Below, piece by piece: positions 54,153-62,908 of a stretch of DNA of 64,000 nucleotides. The translations under genes and the position numbers were made by a program. How positions within the stretch are numbered: the stretch's first letter is position 1; each line of letters opens with the position of its first letter. This DNA comes from Sphingomonas koreensis (GTDB lineage Bacteria; Pseudomonadota; Alphaproteobacteria; Sphingomonadales; Sphingomonadaceae). The stretch is taken from contig RCZF01000002.1 in NCBI GenBank assembly GCA_006438735.1, positions 377,501 to 441,500 on the forward strand, in the 5' to 3' direction. The notes below the pieces were generated by a model that was not told where the DNA came from, made no database searches, and saw only the letters and a program-made list of their open reading frames with translations.

Positions 54153-54902
54153 ATGGACGCCGCGACAGCCGATACCGATGATTTCTCCCGGCCCGCCCCG
54201 CCGCCGCGCCGATCGATCTTCCGTCACCGGCTGGCGACGCGGCTGTGGCATTGGCTGAACGCCTTCACGATCTTCATCATGATCGGCAGCGGGCTCGGCA
54301 TCCTCAACGCGCATCCGCATCTCTACTGGGGCAAGTTCGGCGCCAATGCCGATCATCCGTGGCTCAACCTGCCGCATTGGCCGTCTTGGCTGACGATTCC
54401 CGCCAGCTACAATCTCGCGCTCTCGCGGCGCTGGCATCTGTTCTTCGCGCTGGTGCTCGGCTTCGCGCTGCTCGCCTTCATGATCGCCAGCCTGATCAAT
54501 CGCCACTTCCAGCGCGATCTGCGTGTCGGCGCCGAAGAAGTCGCGCCGCGCAACCTGTGGGGCGACGTCAAGGCGCATCTCGCGTTGCGGTTCCACGATC
54601 CCGACAAGCCGGGGGCTTACAACACGCTGCAGAAACTGGCCTATGTCGCGACGATCTTCATCCTCATTCCGCTGATGATCGTCACCGGCCTCACCATGTC
54701 ACCGGGGATGGACGCGGCGTGGCCGTGGCTGCTGGCGATCACCGGCGGGCGGCAATCGGCGCGCTCGCTGCACTTCATCGGCATGGCGCTGATCGCCGGC
54801 TTCATCCTGGTCCATCTCGTGCTGGTTGTGCTCGCGGGGCCGATCGACGAAGTTCGATCGATGATTACCGGGCGCTCGCGGCTGCCGGAGGATGACGCAT
54901 GA
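54153..54902 (+). CDS. membrane cytochrome b subunit (cytochrome b561/Ni-Fe hydrogenase type)
   Basis: A 249-residue integral membrane cytochrome of the cyt b561/hydrogenase b-type family with about four to five helices. Likely haem ligands are histidines in HRLATRLWHWLNAFTIF and SRRWHLFFALVLGF, with others in ARSLHFIGMALIAGFILVHLVLVV. The N-terminal 30 residues are cytoplasmic and polar. The ATG follows GGAGG. It overlaps the next gene, a molybdenum enzyme, by ATGA, so it probably passes quinol electrons to it. Confidence 0.9.
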   Translation: MDAATADTDDFSRPAPPPRRSIFRHRLATRLWHWLNAFTIFIMIGSGLGILNAHPHLYWGKFGANADHPWLNLPHWPSWLTIPASYNLALSRRWHLFFALVLGFALLAFMIASLINRHFQRDLRVGAEEVAPRNLWGDVKAHLALRFHDPDKPGAYNTLQKLAYVATIFILIPLMIVTGLTMSPGMDAAWPWLLAITGGRQSARSLHFIGMALIAGFILVHLVLVVLAGPIDEVRSMITGRSRLPEDDA

Positions 54903-55660
54903 CCGGCCTCCTCACCCGGCGCGGCATGATGACCGGCGCGGCGCTCGGCGCGGGCACGCTGCTGGCGGGATGCGACAAGGCGATCCAGCAGCCGGCGATC
55001 CGCAAGATCATATTCTCGGGCGAGGACATGCAGCGCGGCCTGCAACGCGCGCTCAGCGCGCGCGGCGCGCTCGCCCCCGAATTTACCGCCGCCGACATGT
55101 CGCCGGTGTTCCGCTCGAACGGCACCGCCAATCCGAACACGCCCGATTACAATGCGCTCGTCGCGGGCAAGTTTGCCGATTATCGGCTCAAGGTCGGCGG
55201 CATGGTCGCCCGGCCGCTGTCGCTGTCGCTCGATCAGCTGCGGCAGATCCCGGCGCGCACGCAGATCACCCGGCACGATTGCGTCGAGGGCTGGAGCGCG
55301 ATCGGCCAGTGGCATGGCCCGATGCTCGGCACGCTACTCAAGGCGGCGGGCATCAGCCGTGCCGCCCGCTATATCGTGTTCACCTGCGCCGACCTTTACC
55401 ACGGCTCGAATTATTATGAATCGATCGATCTGATCGATGCTTTCCATCCGCAGACGATCCTCGCCTGGGCGATGAACGGTCATTTGCTTTCGGTCCCGCA
55501 CGGCGCGCCGGTGCGGCTGCGCGTCGAGCGGCAGCTCGGCTATAAGCACGCCAAATACGTCATGGCGGTCGATGCGGTCGCCAGTCTCGCCGGAATCGGC
55601 AAGGGCAAGGGCGGCTATTGGGAAGATAATGTAAATTATGACTGGTATGCCGGCATCTGA
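54899..55660 (+). CDS. molybdopterin-dependent oxidoreductase, sulfite-oxidase fold, lipoprotein
   Basis: A 253-residue protein of the sulfite oxidase/MsrP superfamily. A twin-arginine-like start (LTRRGMM) is followed by a lipobox LLAGC (Cys25), suggesting a Tat-exported lipoprotein. The core has RPLSLSLDQLRQIPARTQITRHDCVEGWSAIGQWHGPML with the molybdenum-ligand Cys128, then FTCADLYHGSNYYESIDLIDAFHPQTILAWAMNGHLLSVPHGAPVRLRVERQLGYKHAKYV, typical of the family. Paired with the overlapping cytochrome b it resembles a MsrPQ- or YedYZ-like two-component redox system, but the cytochrome is of a different family and the substrate is unknown. Confidence 0.9.
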   Translation: MTGLLTRRGMMTGAALGAGTLLAGCDKAIQQPAIRKIIFSGEDMQRGLQRALSARGALAPEFTAADMSPVFRSNGTANPNTPDYNALVAGKFADYRLKVGGMVARPLSLSLDQLRQIPARTQITRHDCVEGWSAIGQWHGPMLGTLLKAAGISRAARYIVFTCADLYHGSNYYESIDLIDAFHPQTILAWAMNGHLLSVPHGAPVRLRVERQLGYKHAKYVMAVDAVASLAGIGKGKGGYWEDNVNYDWYAGI

Positions 55661-55676
55661 TTTGTAAGTAGCGCAT

Positions 55677-56945
55677 ATGGCGCTCATCGATCATCTGCTG
55701 TCGCGCGCGATCAAGCGCGGCCAACTCACCTTCATCGATTACCGCGGCAACCGCCGCATTTTCGGATCGCCCGATCCCAGCCCCGATTTCCCCTCGGTGA
55801 CGGTGCGGATGACCGACAGCAAGGTCGGCCGCGACATCGTCATGCATCCCGCGCTCGGCGCCGGAGAAGCGTATATGGACGGGCGCCTGGTGGTCGAGGA
55901 AGGCGACGTCTACGATCTCGTCCGCCTGTTCAAAACCAATTCGCCTTATGGCGGCGGCAACAATCTCGATCCGGTTCTGCCGCTGCGTGCGCTCGGCTCG
56001 GTCAAGCACCGGCTGGATCGCATCAACATGGCGCGTCGCTCCAAGAAGAACGTCGCGCATCATTACGATCTGTCCGATCGGCTCTACGATCTGTTCCTCG
56101 ATGCCGACCGGCAATATAGCTGCGCTTATTTCACCGATCCTGCATATGAGAGTCTCGATCAGGCGCAGCTCGACAAGAAGGCGCATATCGTCGCGAAGCT
56201 CGCCATCGAGCCCGGCATGCGCGTGCTCGATATCGGCTGCGGCTGGGGCGGCATGGCGCTCTATATCCACGCCAAGACCGGCGCCGAGGTCCTCGGCGTC
56301 ACCCTGTCGGAAGAGCAGATCAAGGTCGCGCGCCGCCGCGCCGAGGAAGCCGGTGTCGCCGACAAGGTAAAGTTCGAGCTGATCGATTACCGCAGCGTGA
56401 CGGGCCAGTTCGATCGCATCGTCTCGGTCGGCATGTTCGAGCATGTCGGCCCGCCGCAATATCGCACTTTTTTCCGCAAATGCCGCGAGCTGATGACGCC
56501 CGAGGGCGTGATGCTGCTCCACACCATCGGCCGCCAGGGCCCGCCGAGCGTGACCGACGACTGGACGACCAAATATATCTTCCCCGGCGGCTATAACCCG
56601 GCGCTGTCGGAAATCGTCCGCGGCTACGAAGGGCTCAAGATGTTCTGCACCGACGTGGAGGTGTTGCGGCTGCACTACGCCTACACGCTGGAGCATTGGT
56701 ACAAGCGCACCGTCGCCGTGAAGGACGAGATCGTCGCGCTGTATGACGAGCGCTTCTACCGCATGTGGCAATTCTATCTCGCCGGGGCGGACGCGGCGTT
56801 CCGTTATGGCGGGCTGGTCAATTACCAGGTCCAGATCGCGCGCAATCGCCTCACCCTGCCGATCACGCGCGATTATATCCAGGACGCCGAGCGCGCGCTG
56901 GCGGCACCCGACGCGCCGTCGGTTCGCGCCCGGGAGACGGCCTGA
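55677..56945 (+). CDS. cfa: cyclopropane-fatty-acyl-phospholipid synthase family protein
   Basis: A 422-residue SAM-dependent enzyme that adds a methylene bridge across cis double bonds of membrane phospholipids. Seen: the lipid-binding N-terminal part, KKNVAHHYDLSDRLYDLFLDADRQYSCAYF, SAM motif MRVLDIGCGWGGMALYI (about 181-197), VSVGMFEHVG, and the C-terminal HTIGRQG...KYIFPGGYNPALSEI and LRLHYAYTLEHWYKR blocks. It lies 16 bases after the molybdoenzyme. Confidence 0.94.
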   Translation: MALIDHLLSRAIKRGQLTFIDYRGNRRIFGSPDPSPDFPSVTVRMTDSKVGRDIVMHPALGAGEAYMDGRLVVEEGDVYDLVRLFKTNSPYGGGNNLDPVLPLRALGSVKHRLDRINMARRSKKNVAHHYDLSDRLYDLFLDADRQYSCAYFTDPAYESLDQAQLDKKAHIVAKLAIEPGMRVLDIGCGWGGMALYIHAKTGAEVLGVTLSEEQIKVARRRAEEAGVADKVKFELIDYRSVTGQFDRIVSVGMFEHVGPPQYRTFFRKCRELMTPEGVMLLHTIGRQGPPSVTDDWTTKYIFPGGYNPALSEIVRGYEGLKMFCTDVEVLRLHYAYTLEHWYKRTVAVKDEIVALYDERFYRMWQFYLAGADAAFRYGGLVNYQVQIARNRLTLPITRDYIQDAERALAAPDAPSVRARETA

Positions 56946-57020
56946 CCGCCGCGCCGCACGGAATCACCGGCTGGTCGAGCAACGCTTGGCAATTCCCTAC
57001 TCGATTGATAGGGATGGGCG

Positions 57021-57269
57021 ATGGTGATCGAACGCTGGTTCCTGCTGCATCCCAAGTCGGTCGGCGAAAGCTATGCCGAGCATGCGCGGGTGGCGGCGCG
57101 CTTCGGCGCGGCGATGATCGTCGGCGGCGCCGCCTGCCTCGTCCATGCCGTGGTGCCGGCGCTGTTCCCGCGCACCGCCAGCGGCACGGTCGCCGCGCTC
57201 CACGCCCGCATGCTTGCGCGCCACGGCGATACCGCGAACGAGGCGTGGCAGCTCGATTATGAGATCTGA
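57021..57269 (+). CDS. DUF6356-like small membrane protein
   Basis: An 82-residue protein: MVIERWFLLHPKSVGESYAEHARVAARFGAAMIVGGAACLVHAVVPALFPRTASGTVAALHARML. It contains one or two hydrophobic segments (about residues 29-48) and matches the family I know as DUF6356 from sphingomonads, function unknown; the HP(K/R)SVGESY.EH motif is the basis. It follows cfa by 75 bases and precedes the FAD protein by 18. Confidence 0.8.
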   Translation: MVIERWFLLHPKSVGESYAEHARVAARFGAAMIVGGAACLVHAVVPALFPRTASGTVAALHARMLARHGDTANEAWQLDYEI

Positions 57270-57287
57270 GGGCGGGGCGGCGCGCGG

Positions 57288-58640
57288 GTGATCCGCCACG
57301 TCGCGATCATCGGCGCAGGATTTTCGGGAACGCTGCAGGCGATCAACCTGCTGCGCCACGATGGCCCGCGCGCGACGCTGATCGAGCGCGCGACGCCGGG
57401 CGAGGGGCTGGCGTACGGCGCGGCGCACCCCAGCCATCTGCTCAACGTGCGCGCCGGCGGGATGAGCGCTTTCCCCGACGATCCTGGGCATTTCGTCCGC
57501 TGGCTGGCGGCGCGCGGCGTTGCAGATGCGGCCGGCGCGTTCGCGCCGCGGCTGACTTATGGTGCGTATCTGCGCGAGCTGCTCGATGCCGCGGTGGCGC
57601 AATCGGCCGGCCGGTTGACGATCCTGCCGGGCGAAGTCGTCGATCTCGATCGCGCCCAGGGCGGCGTCCGGCTGACGCTGGCGAACGGCGACGCGCTGGC
57701 GGCCGACGCCGCGGTGCTGGCGGTGGGCAATCTCCCGCCGCACGATCCTGCCGGGCTCGATGCGGCCACGCTCCCGCCGTCGCGCTATTTCGGCAATCCG
57801 TGGGACCCGCGGATCGCCGCCGGGCTTGACGAAGACGATACCGTGCTGATCGTCGGCACCGGGCTGACGATGGTCGACGTTGCCTTGTCGCTCGAGGCGA
57901 GCGGCTTTGGCGGGCGCATCATCGCCTTGTCGCGGCGCGGCCTGCTGCCGCGGCGCCACGCCGGCGGCGCGGCCGATTGGGACCGGATCGAGGAGCGCCC
58001 CGCTGCGGAAGCGTCAACGCTGGTGCACGAGATTCGTGCGCGCGCCGATACGGTCGGCTGGCGATCGGCGGTCGACGAGCTGCGGCCGTTCACGCAATCG
58101 ATGTGGCGCAACGCCACGCCCGCGCAGCGCCGCCGCTTCATCCGCCACTTGCGGCCGTGGTGGGACGTCCACCGCCACCGGCTCGCCCCGCCCGTCGCCG
58201 ATCGTATCGAGGCGCTGCTCGCCGGCGGGCGGCTGCACATCGTCGCCGGTAAGACGATCGCGTTTCGCGCCGTGCCGGACGGCGTCGCGCTGACGTGGCG
58301 ACGGCGCGGCCAAGCGGCCGCCGAGACGATCGCCGTCGCCCGCGTGATCAACTGCACCGGGCCGCTCGGCGATCTCGCCCGCGCCGAAGAGCCACTGCTC
58401 CGCCGGCTCGTCGCGCGCGGGCGGATCCGCCCCGATTCGGCGCATCTCGGCATCGACGTCGATAGCGAGGCGCGGACCATCGCCGCCGATGGCACGAGCA
58501 ACGACGATCTCTTCGCGCTCGGCCCGATGACGCGCGGCGCGTTCTGGGAAATCGTCGCGGTGCCCGATATCCGTGCCCAGACCTGGACGCTCGCGCGCCG
58601 CCTGTCGAACGCGCAATGGGTTGGCGGCGAAGGCCTTTAG
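57288..58640 (+). CDS. FAD/NAD(P)-binding protein
   Basis: A 450-residue flavoprotein with an N-terminal FAD-binding Rossmann fold (HVAIIGAGFSGTLQAINLLRHDGPRATLIERAT), a second dinucleotide motif (DTVLIVGTGLTMVDVALSLEASGFGGRIIALSRRGLLP) and a glycine/alanine core. It belongs to the FAD-NAD(P)-binding group related to ornithine/lysine hydroxylases and SidA-like proteins, but the enzyme activity is not clear. It starts at GTG behind GGGCGGG. Confidence 0.85.
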   Translation: MIRHVAIIGAGFSGTLQAINLLRHDGPRATLIERATPGEGLAYGAAHPSHLLNVRAGGMSAFPDDPGHFVRWLAARGVADAAGAFAPRLTYGAYLRELLDAAVAQSAGRLTILPGEVVDLDRAQGGVRLTLANGDALAADAAVLAVGNLPPHDPAGLDAATLPPSRYFGNPWDPRIAAGLDEDDTVLIVGTGLTMVDVALSLEASGFGGRIIALSRRGLLPRRHAGGAADWDRIEERPAAEASTLVHEIRARADTVGWRSAVDELRPFTQSMWRNATPAQRRRFIRHLRPWWDVHRHRLAPPVADRIEALLAGGRLHIVAGKTIAFRAVPDGVALTWRRRGQAAAETIAVARVINCTGPLGDLARAEEPLLRRLVARGRIRPDSAHLGIDVDSEARTIAADGTSNDDLFALGPMTRGAFWEIVAVPDIRAQTWTLARRLSNAQWVGGEGL

Positions 58641-58671
58641 GCCGGCGCGCCGCCGCGCTAGGGCGGCGGCG

Positions 58672-60027
58672 ATGACCGCCGCCCCGCTCACCCGCCGATC
58701 GATCTTTGCCCAGGCTTGGCCGATCATGCTTGGCCAGACGACGGTGCCGCTGGTCGGTCTCGTCGATACCGCGGTGATCGGCCGCACCGGGGACGCCGCT
58801 GCGCTCGCCGGGGTCGCGCTGGGCACGACGATCATCAATTTCATCTTCTGGACGTTCGGTTTCCTGCGCATGGGGATGACCGGGATGACGGCGCAGGCGC
58901 AAGGCGCCGACGACGCCGCCGAGGTCGAAGCGATGCTGCTGCGCGGGCTGGCGCTCGGCTTCGGGCTGGGGCTTGCGTTATTCGTGCTGCAGATCGTGCT
59001 GATCCCGCTCGCCTTTGCGCTGCTCGCTGGCGGCGACCAGCTCGATGCCGCGGCGAGCGGCTATGTCGCGGCGCGCTTCCTCGGCGCGCCGGCGTCCTTG
59101 AGCGTGTTCGCGATCAACGGCTGGCTGCTCGGCCTCGGACGCACCCGGGCTGCGCTGGCGCTGCAGATCGTGATGAATGTCGTCAACCTCGGGCTCGATC
59201 TGCTGTTCGTCGGGCATTTCGGCCTCGGCGCGCGCGGCGTCGGGCTCGGCACCGCCACCGCCGAATGGATCGCGCTCGTCACGGGCGTGCTGATCGCCAG
59301 CCGCTACACCGGCGGGCTCGGCGTGCTGCGCCGCTTCTCCGCTGGCGCGCTGTTCGCGCGCGACGCGATTGGGCGGCTGTTCGCGGTCAATGCCGACATC
59401 ATGGTGCGGACGCTCGCGCTGCTGCTCTTGTTCGGCTGGTTCACCAACGCCGGCGCGCGGTTGGGCGCGACGACGCTCGCCGCAAATCAGGTACTGATGC
59501 AGTTCGTCAGCGTCTCCGCGTTCGTGCTCGACGGCTTTGCCTTCGCCGCCGAATCGCGCATCGGCCAGGCGATCGGCAGCGGCTCGGCGGCGTTGCTGCG
59601 GCGCGCGATCCGCCTGACCGGCGAGTTCTGCCTCGGCTCGGGGCTCGTCTTCGCGGCGCTGTTCTGGATCGCCGGCCGCCCGGTGATCAATCTGCTGACC
59701 AGCAACGCCGATGTCCGCGCTGTGGCTTATGCGCTGCTCCCGTTCGCGGCGATCGCGCCGGCGGTCGGCGCGCCGGCGTGGCTACTCGACGGCGTCTTCA
59801 TCGGCGCGACTCGCGGCAAGGCGCTGTGCAACGCCGCGATCCTCGCCACCGCGCTCTATATCGCCACCGATCTGCTGCTCCGCCCGATCGGCGCCGCCGG
59901 CATGTGGCTCGCCTTAGTGCTGAGCTACCTCTACCGCGCGCTGACGCTGGGCGCGCACGTGCCGGCGCTGTTGCGCTCGGCCGATGGCGACCTTAGAGCG
60001 CGGGGCCGATCAGCGGAGGCTCCATGA
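58672..60027 (+). CDS. MATE-family efflux transporter
   Basis: A 451-residue multidrug and toxin extrusion-type transporter with about 12 helices in two halves. Typical elements: [62 protein letters not shown], and in the second half [41 protein letters not shown]. It resembles the DinF subgroup. Cation coupling and substrate are unknown. The argG ATG overlaps its stop. Confidence 0.9.
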   Translation: MTAAPLTRRSIFAQAWPIMLGQTTVPLVGLVDTAVIGRTGDAAALAGVALGTTIINFIFWTFGFLRMGMTGMTAQAQGADDAAEVEAMLLRGLALGFGLGLALFVLQIVLIPLAFALLAGGDQLDAAASGYVAARFLGAPASLSVFAINGWLLGLGRTRAALALQIVMNVVNLGLDLLFVGHFGLGARGVGLGTATAEWIALVTGVLIASRYTGGLGVLRRFSAGALFARDAIGRLFAVNADIMVRTLALLLLFGWFTNAGARLGATTLAANQVLMQFVSVSAFVLDGFAFAAESRIGQAIGSGSAALLRRAIRLTGEFCLGSGLVFAALFWIAGRPVINLLTSNADVRAVAYALLPFAAIAPAVGAPAWLLDGVFIGATRGKALCNAAILATALYIATDLLLRPIGAAGMWLALVLSYLYRALTLGAHVPALLRSADGDLRARGRSAEAP

Positions 60028-61244
60028 CCGAATCCATCAACCGAATCGTCCTGGCCTATTCGGGCGGTCTCGACACCAGCGTGATCCTCAAATGGCTTCA
60101 GCAGACCTATAGGTGCGAGGTCGTGACCTTCACTGCCGATCTGGGTCAAGGCGAGGAACTCGAACCCGCACGCCGCAAGGCCGAAGCGGCCGGCGTCAAG
60201 CCCGAGCATATCTTCATCGACGATCTGCGCGAGGAGTTCGTGCGCGATTACGTCTTCCCGATGATGCGCGCCAACGCGCTCTATGAGGGGCTGTATCTGC
60301 TCGGCACTTCGATCGCGCGGCCGCTGATCGCCAAGCGCCAGATCGAGATCGCCCGCCAAGTCGGCGCCGACGCGGTGGCGCACGGCGCGACCGGTAAGGG
60401 CAACGATCAGGTCCGTTTCGAGCTCGGCTATTACGCGCTCGCGCCCGACATCAAGGTGATCGCGCCGTGGCGCGAATGGGATCTCACCAGCCGCACCGCG
60501 CTGATCGATTTCGCCGAGAAGCATCAGATCAGCGTGCCCAAGGACAAGCGCGGCGAAAGCCCGTTCTCGACCGACGCGAACCTTCTGCACACCTCGTCCG
60601 AGGGCAAGGTGCTCGAGGACCCGTGGGACGAGGTGCCCGATTACGTTTATTCGCGCACCGTCGATCCTGAAGACGCGCCGGATACACCCGAAATCATCAC
60701 GATCGATTTCGAGAAAGGCGACGGCGTCGCGCTGAACGGCGAAGCGATGTCGCCGGCGACGCTGCTGGCCGCGCTCAACGAGCTCGGCCGCACCCACGGC
60801 ATCGGCCGGCTCGATCTGGTCGAGAACCGCTTCGTCGGCATGAAGTCGCGCGGGATGTATGAAACGCCGGGCGGGACGATCTACCATCTCGCGCACCGCG
60901 GCATCGAACAGCTCACGCTCGATCGCGGCGCCGCGCACCTCAAGGACGAGCTCGCGGTGCGCTACGCCGAATTGCTCTACAACGGCCTCTGGTTCTCGCC
61001 CGAGCGCGAGATGCTCCAGGCGGCGATCGATCACAGCCAGGAAAAGGTCGACGGCACCGTGCGGCTGAAGCTCTATAAGGGCGGCGTGCAGGTGATCGGC
61101 CGAAAATCAACGAACAGTCTCTATTCGGAAAAAGTCGTTACCTTCGAGGATGATCAGGGCGCCTATGATCAGCGCGACGCGGCCGGCTTCATCAAATTGA
61201 ACGCGCTGCGGCTGCGGCTTCTCGGGCGGCGCGATCGCCCCTAA
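60024..61244 (+). CDS. argG: argininosuccinate synthase
   Basis: A 406-residue ATP-dependent enzyme that joins citrulline and aspartate, the penultimate step of arginine synthesis. The P-loop [62 protein letters not shown] and the EFxxKRG-like GRSP block are present. It overlaps the MATE gene by ATGA, an unusual partner; argH is about 35 kb away. Confidence 0.97.
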   Translation: MTESINRIVLAYSGGLDTSVILKWLQQTYRCEVVTFTADLGQGEELEPARRKAEAAGVKPEHIFIDDLREEFVRDYVFPMMRANALYEGLYLLGTSIARPLIAKRQIEIARQVGADAVAHGATGKGNDQVRFELGYYALAPDIKVIAPWREWDLTSRTALIDFAEKHQISVPKDKRGESPFSTDANLLHTSSEGKVLEDPWDEVPDYVYSRTVDPEDAPDTPEIITIDFEKGDGVALNGEAMSPATLLAALNELGRTHGIGRLDLVENRFVGMKSRGMYETPGGTIYHLAHRGIEQLTLDRGAAHLKDELAVRYAELLYNGLWFSPEREMLQAAIDHSQEKVDGTVRLKLYKGGVQVIGRKSTNSLYSEKVVTFEDDQGAYDQRDAAGFIKLNALRLRLLGRRDRP

Positions 61245-61278
61245 CGCGGCGTTAACCCTGTCCGGCTAGGCGTTGGCG

Positions 61279-62844
61279 ATGACAACACGCCAGCCTTCAC
61301 CGCCGATGAGGGATGCCCTCGCGAGGAGGGCGCCGCAGCATGCGGCGGCGCGGTGCTGGTGGCAATCGCGCTGGTTCGCGCTCGCTGCGATCCTTGTGTC
61401 GACCGCGCCGTTGCTGCTGCCGGCGTTTCCGCCGCTGGTCGATATGCCCGGGCATATCGGCCGCTATCATGTCGCCATCGACATGGCGCGGTCGGCCGAT
61501 CTTCAGCGGCATTGGCGATTTCACTGGCAGCTGATCGGCAATCTCGGCGTCGATCTGCTGGTGATCCCGCTGACGCCGCTGGTCGGCGTCGTGCTCGCCG
61601 CCAAGCTGGTCGTGCTGAGCATTCCCGCGCTGTTCGTCGGCGGGCTGATCTGGCTGTCTTACGAATGTGACGGTCGGCTGTCGCCCGCCGCGCCGCTGGC
61701 GTTTCCGCTCGCTTACGGCTTCCCGCTGCAATTCGGTTTCGTCAATTTCATGCTGTCGGCGGCGTTGGCGCTGCTGGCGTTGGCGTGGTGGATCCGGCTC
61801 GGGCGGCAGCGCCGGCTGGTGCCGCGTGCCCTGTGTTTCGTGCCGATTTCATGGGGTCTGTGGATCGCGCACAGCTTCGGCTGGGGCATGTTCGGTCTGT
61901 TCGCCTTCGCAACCGAACTGGTCCGACTCCGGCGCGACGGCGCGCCTTGGCTTGGCGCGGTGATCCGCGCCGGTGCGCTCTGCACACTTCTCGCGACGCC
62001 GCTATTCGCAATGGGCGGGGCAAATGGCGGGGCCGGGCTGGGCATCGAATATAACTGGCTCGCCAAACTGTTCTGGCTGCTGACGCTGTTCCGCGAGAGG
62101 TGGCAATATTACGACATGATCTCGGGCGTCGCGCTGATCGCGATGATCGTCGTGGCGTTGCGCCGGCGCGATACGTTCGGCTTCGATCCGATGCTCGGCG
62201 CACTGGCGCTGACCGCGTTCGCCGCCTTTATCGCGCTGCCGCGGCTGTTGCTCGGCGGCGCCTATGTCGATGCGCGGATGCTCGGCGTCGCGGTTGCGCT
62301 GGCGCTGCTCGCGATCCGGGTGAAGCCGGTCGCGGCGCGGCAGGAACGGACGATCGCGCTGCTCGCCACCGCCTTCTTTCTAATGCGCACGACGACCAGC
62401 GTGGTCGCTCTGCTCGGCTTCGCGCAGGGGCAGGCGCGTGCGCTCGACGTCGTCGCGGCGATCCCGCGCGGTGCGGCGGTGCTGGTGATCGTCAACGAGC
62501 CGTGCGGCATGACCTGGGCGAGCGATCGGCTGGAGCATGTCGATGGCATTGCGATCGCACGGCGGGATATTTTCGACAACGGCCAATGGGCGCTCGCCGG
62601 TCAGCAGTTGATCGAGCCGCGGCATCCCCATGCTGGTCCCTACCGGGCTGATCCCTCGCAACTCGCCTACCCGCCGATCTGCGAACGTTACACGACGCGA
62701 CTGGCTGATGCGGTGCACGATTTCGATCGCGGCACCTTCGGTTATGTCTGGACGATGGATTTTCCGCCGGGCGCGGCGCGCGCGCCCGATTTGCGGCTGA
62801 TATGGCGCAACGAGCGGTCGTCGTTATACCGCGTGATGCGATGA
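61279..62844 (+). CDS. polytopic membrane protein of unknown function, paralogue A
   Basis: A 521-residue protein with about 10-12 hydrophobic helices. No named family is evident; the hydrophobic layout plus the conserved early PPLVDMPGHIGRYHVAIDMA loop (Asp in VDMPGH) is reminiscent of GT-C fold lipid-linked glycosyltransferases, where a first-loop Asp is catalytic, but this is inference. The C-terminal ~110 residues are periplasmic-like and hydrophilic. The ATG two codons after an in-frame TTG is chosen. The next gene is a close paralogue. Confidence 0.75.
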   Translation: MTTRQPSPPMRDALARRAPQHAAARCWWQSRWFALAAILVSTAPLLLPAFPPLVDMPGHIGRYHVAIDMARSADLQRHWRFHWQLIGNLGVDLLVIPLTPLVGVVLAAKLVVLSIPALFVGGLIWLSYECDGRLSPAAPLAFPLAYGFPLQFGFVNFMLSAALALLALAWWIRLGRQRRLVPRALCFVPISWGLWIAHSFGWGMFGLFAFATELVRLRRDGAPWLGAVIRAGALCTLLATPLFAMGGANGGAGLGIEYNWLAKLFWLLTLFRERWQYYDMISGVALIAMIVVALRRRDTFGFDPMLGALALTAFAAFIALPRLLLGGAYVDARMLGVAVALALLAIRVKPVAARQERTIALLATAFFLMRTTTSVVALLGFAQGQARALDVVAAIPRGAAVLVIVNEPCGMTWASDRLEHVDGIAIARRDIFDNGQWALAGQQLIEPRHPHAGPYRADPSQLAYPPICERYTTRLADAVHDFDRGTFGYVWTMDFPPGAARAPDLRLIWRNERSSLYRVMR

Positions 62845-62908
62845 GCCGCTTGGCTTTACGCGCGGCAACGCTTGTCTAGGCGCCCCGCTCGCCGGTAAAG
62901 CCCTGCGG

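Noticed and set aside
56986..57014. Promoter TTGGCA-N17-TAGGGA before the DUF6356-like gene
   Set aside because: The -10 box is weak and almost touches the ATG; I could not separate it from chance.
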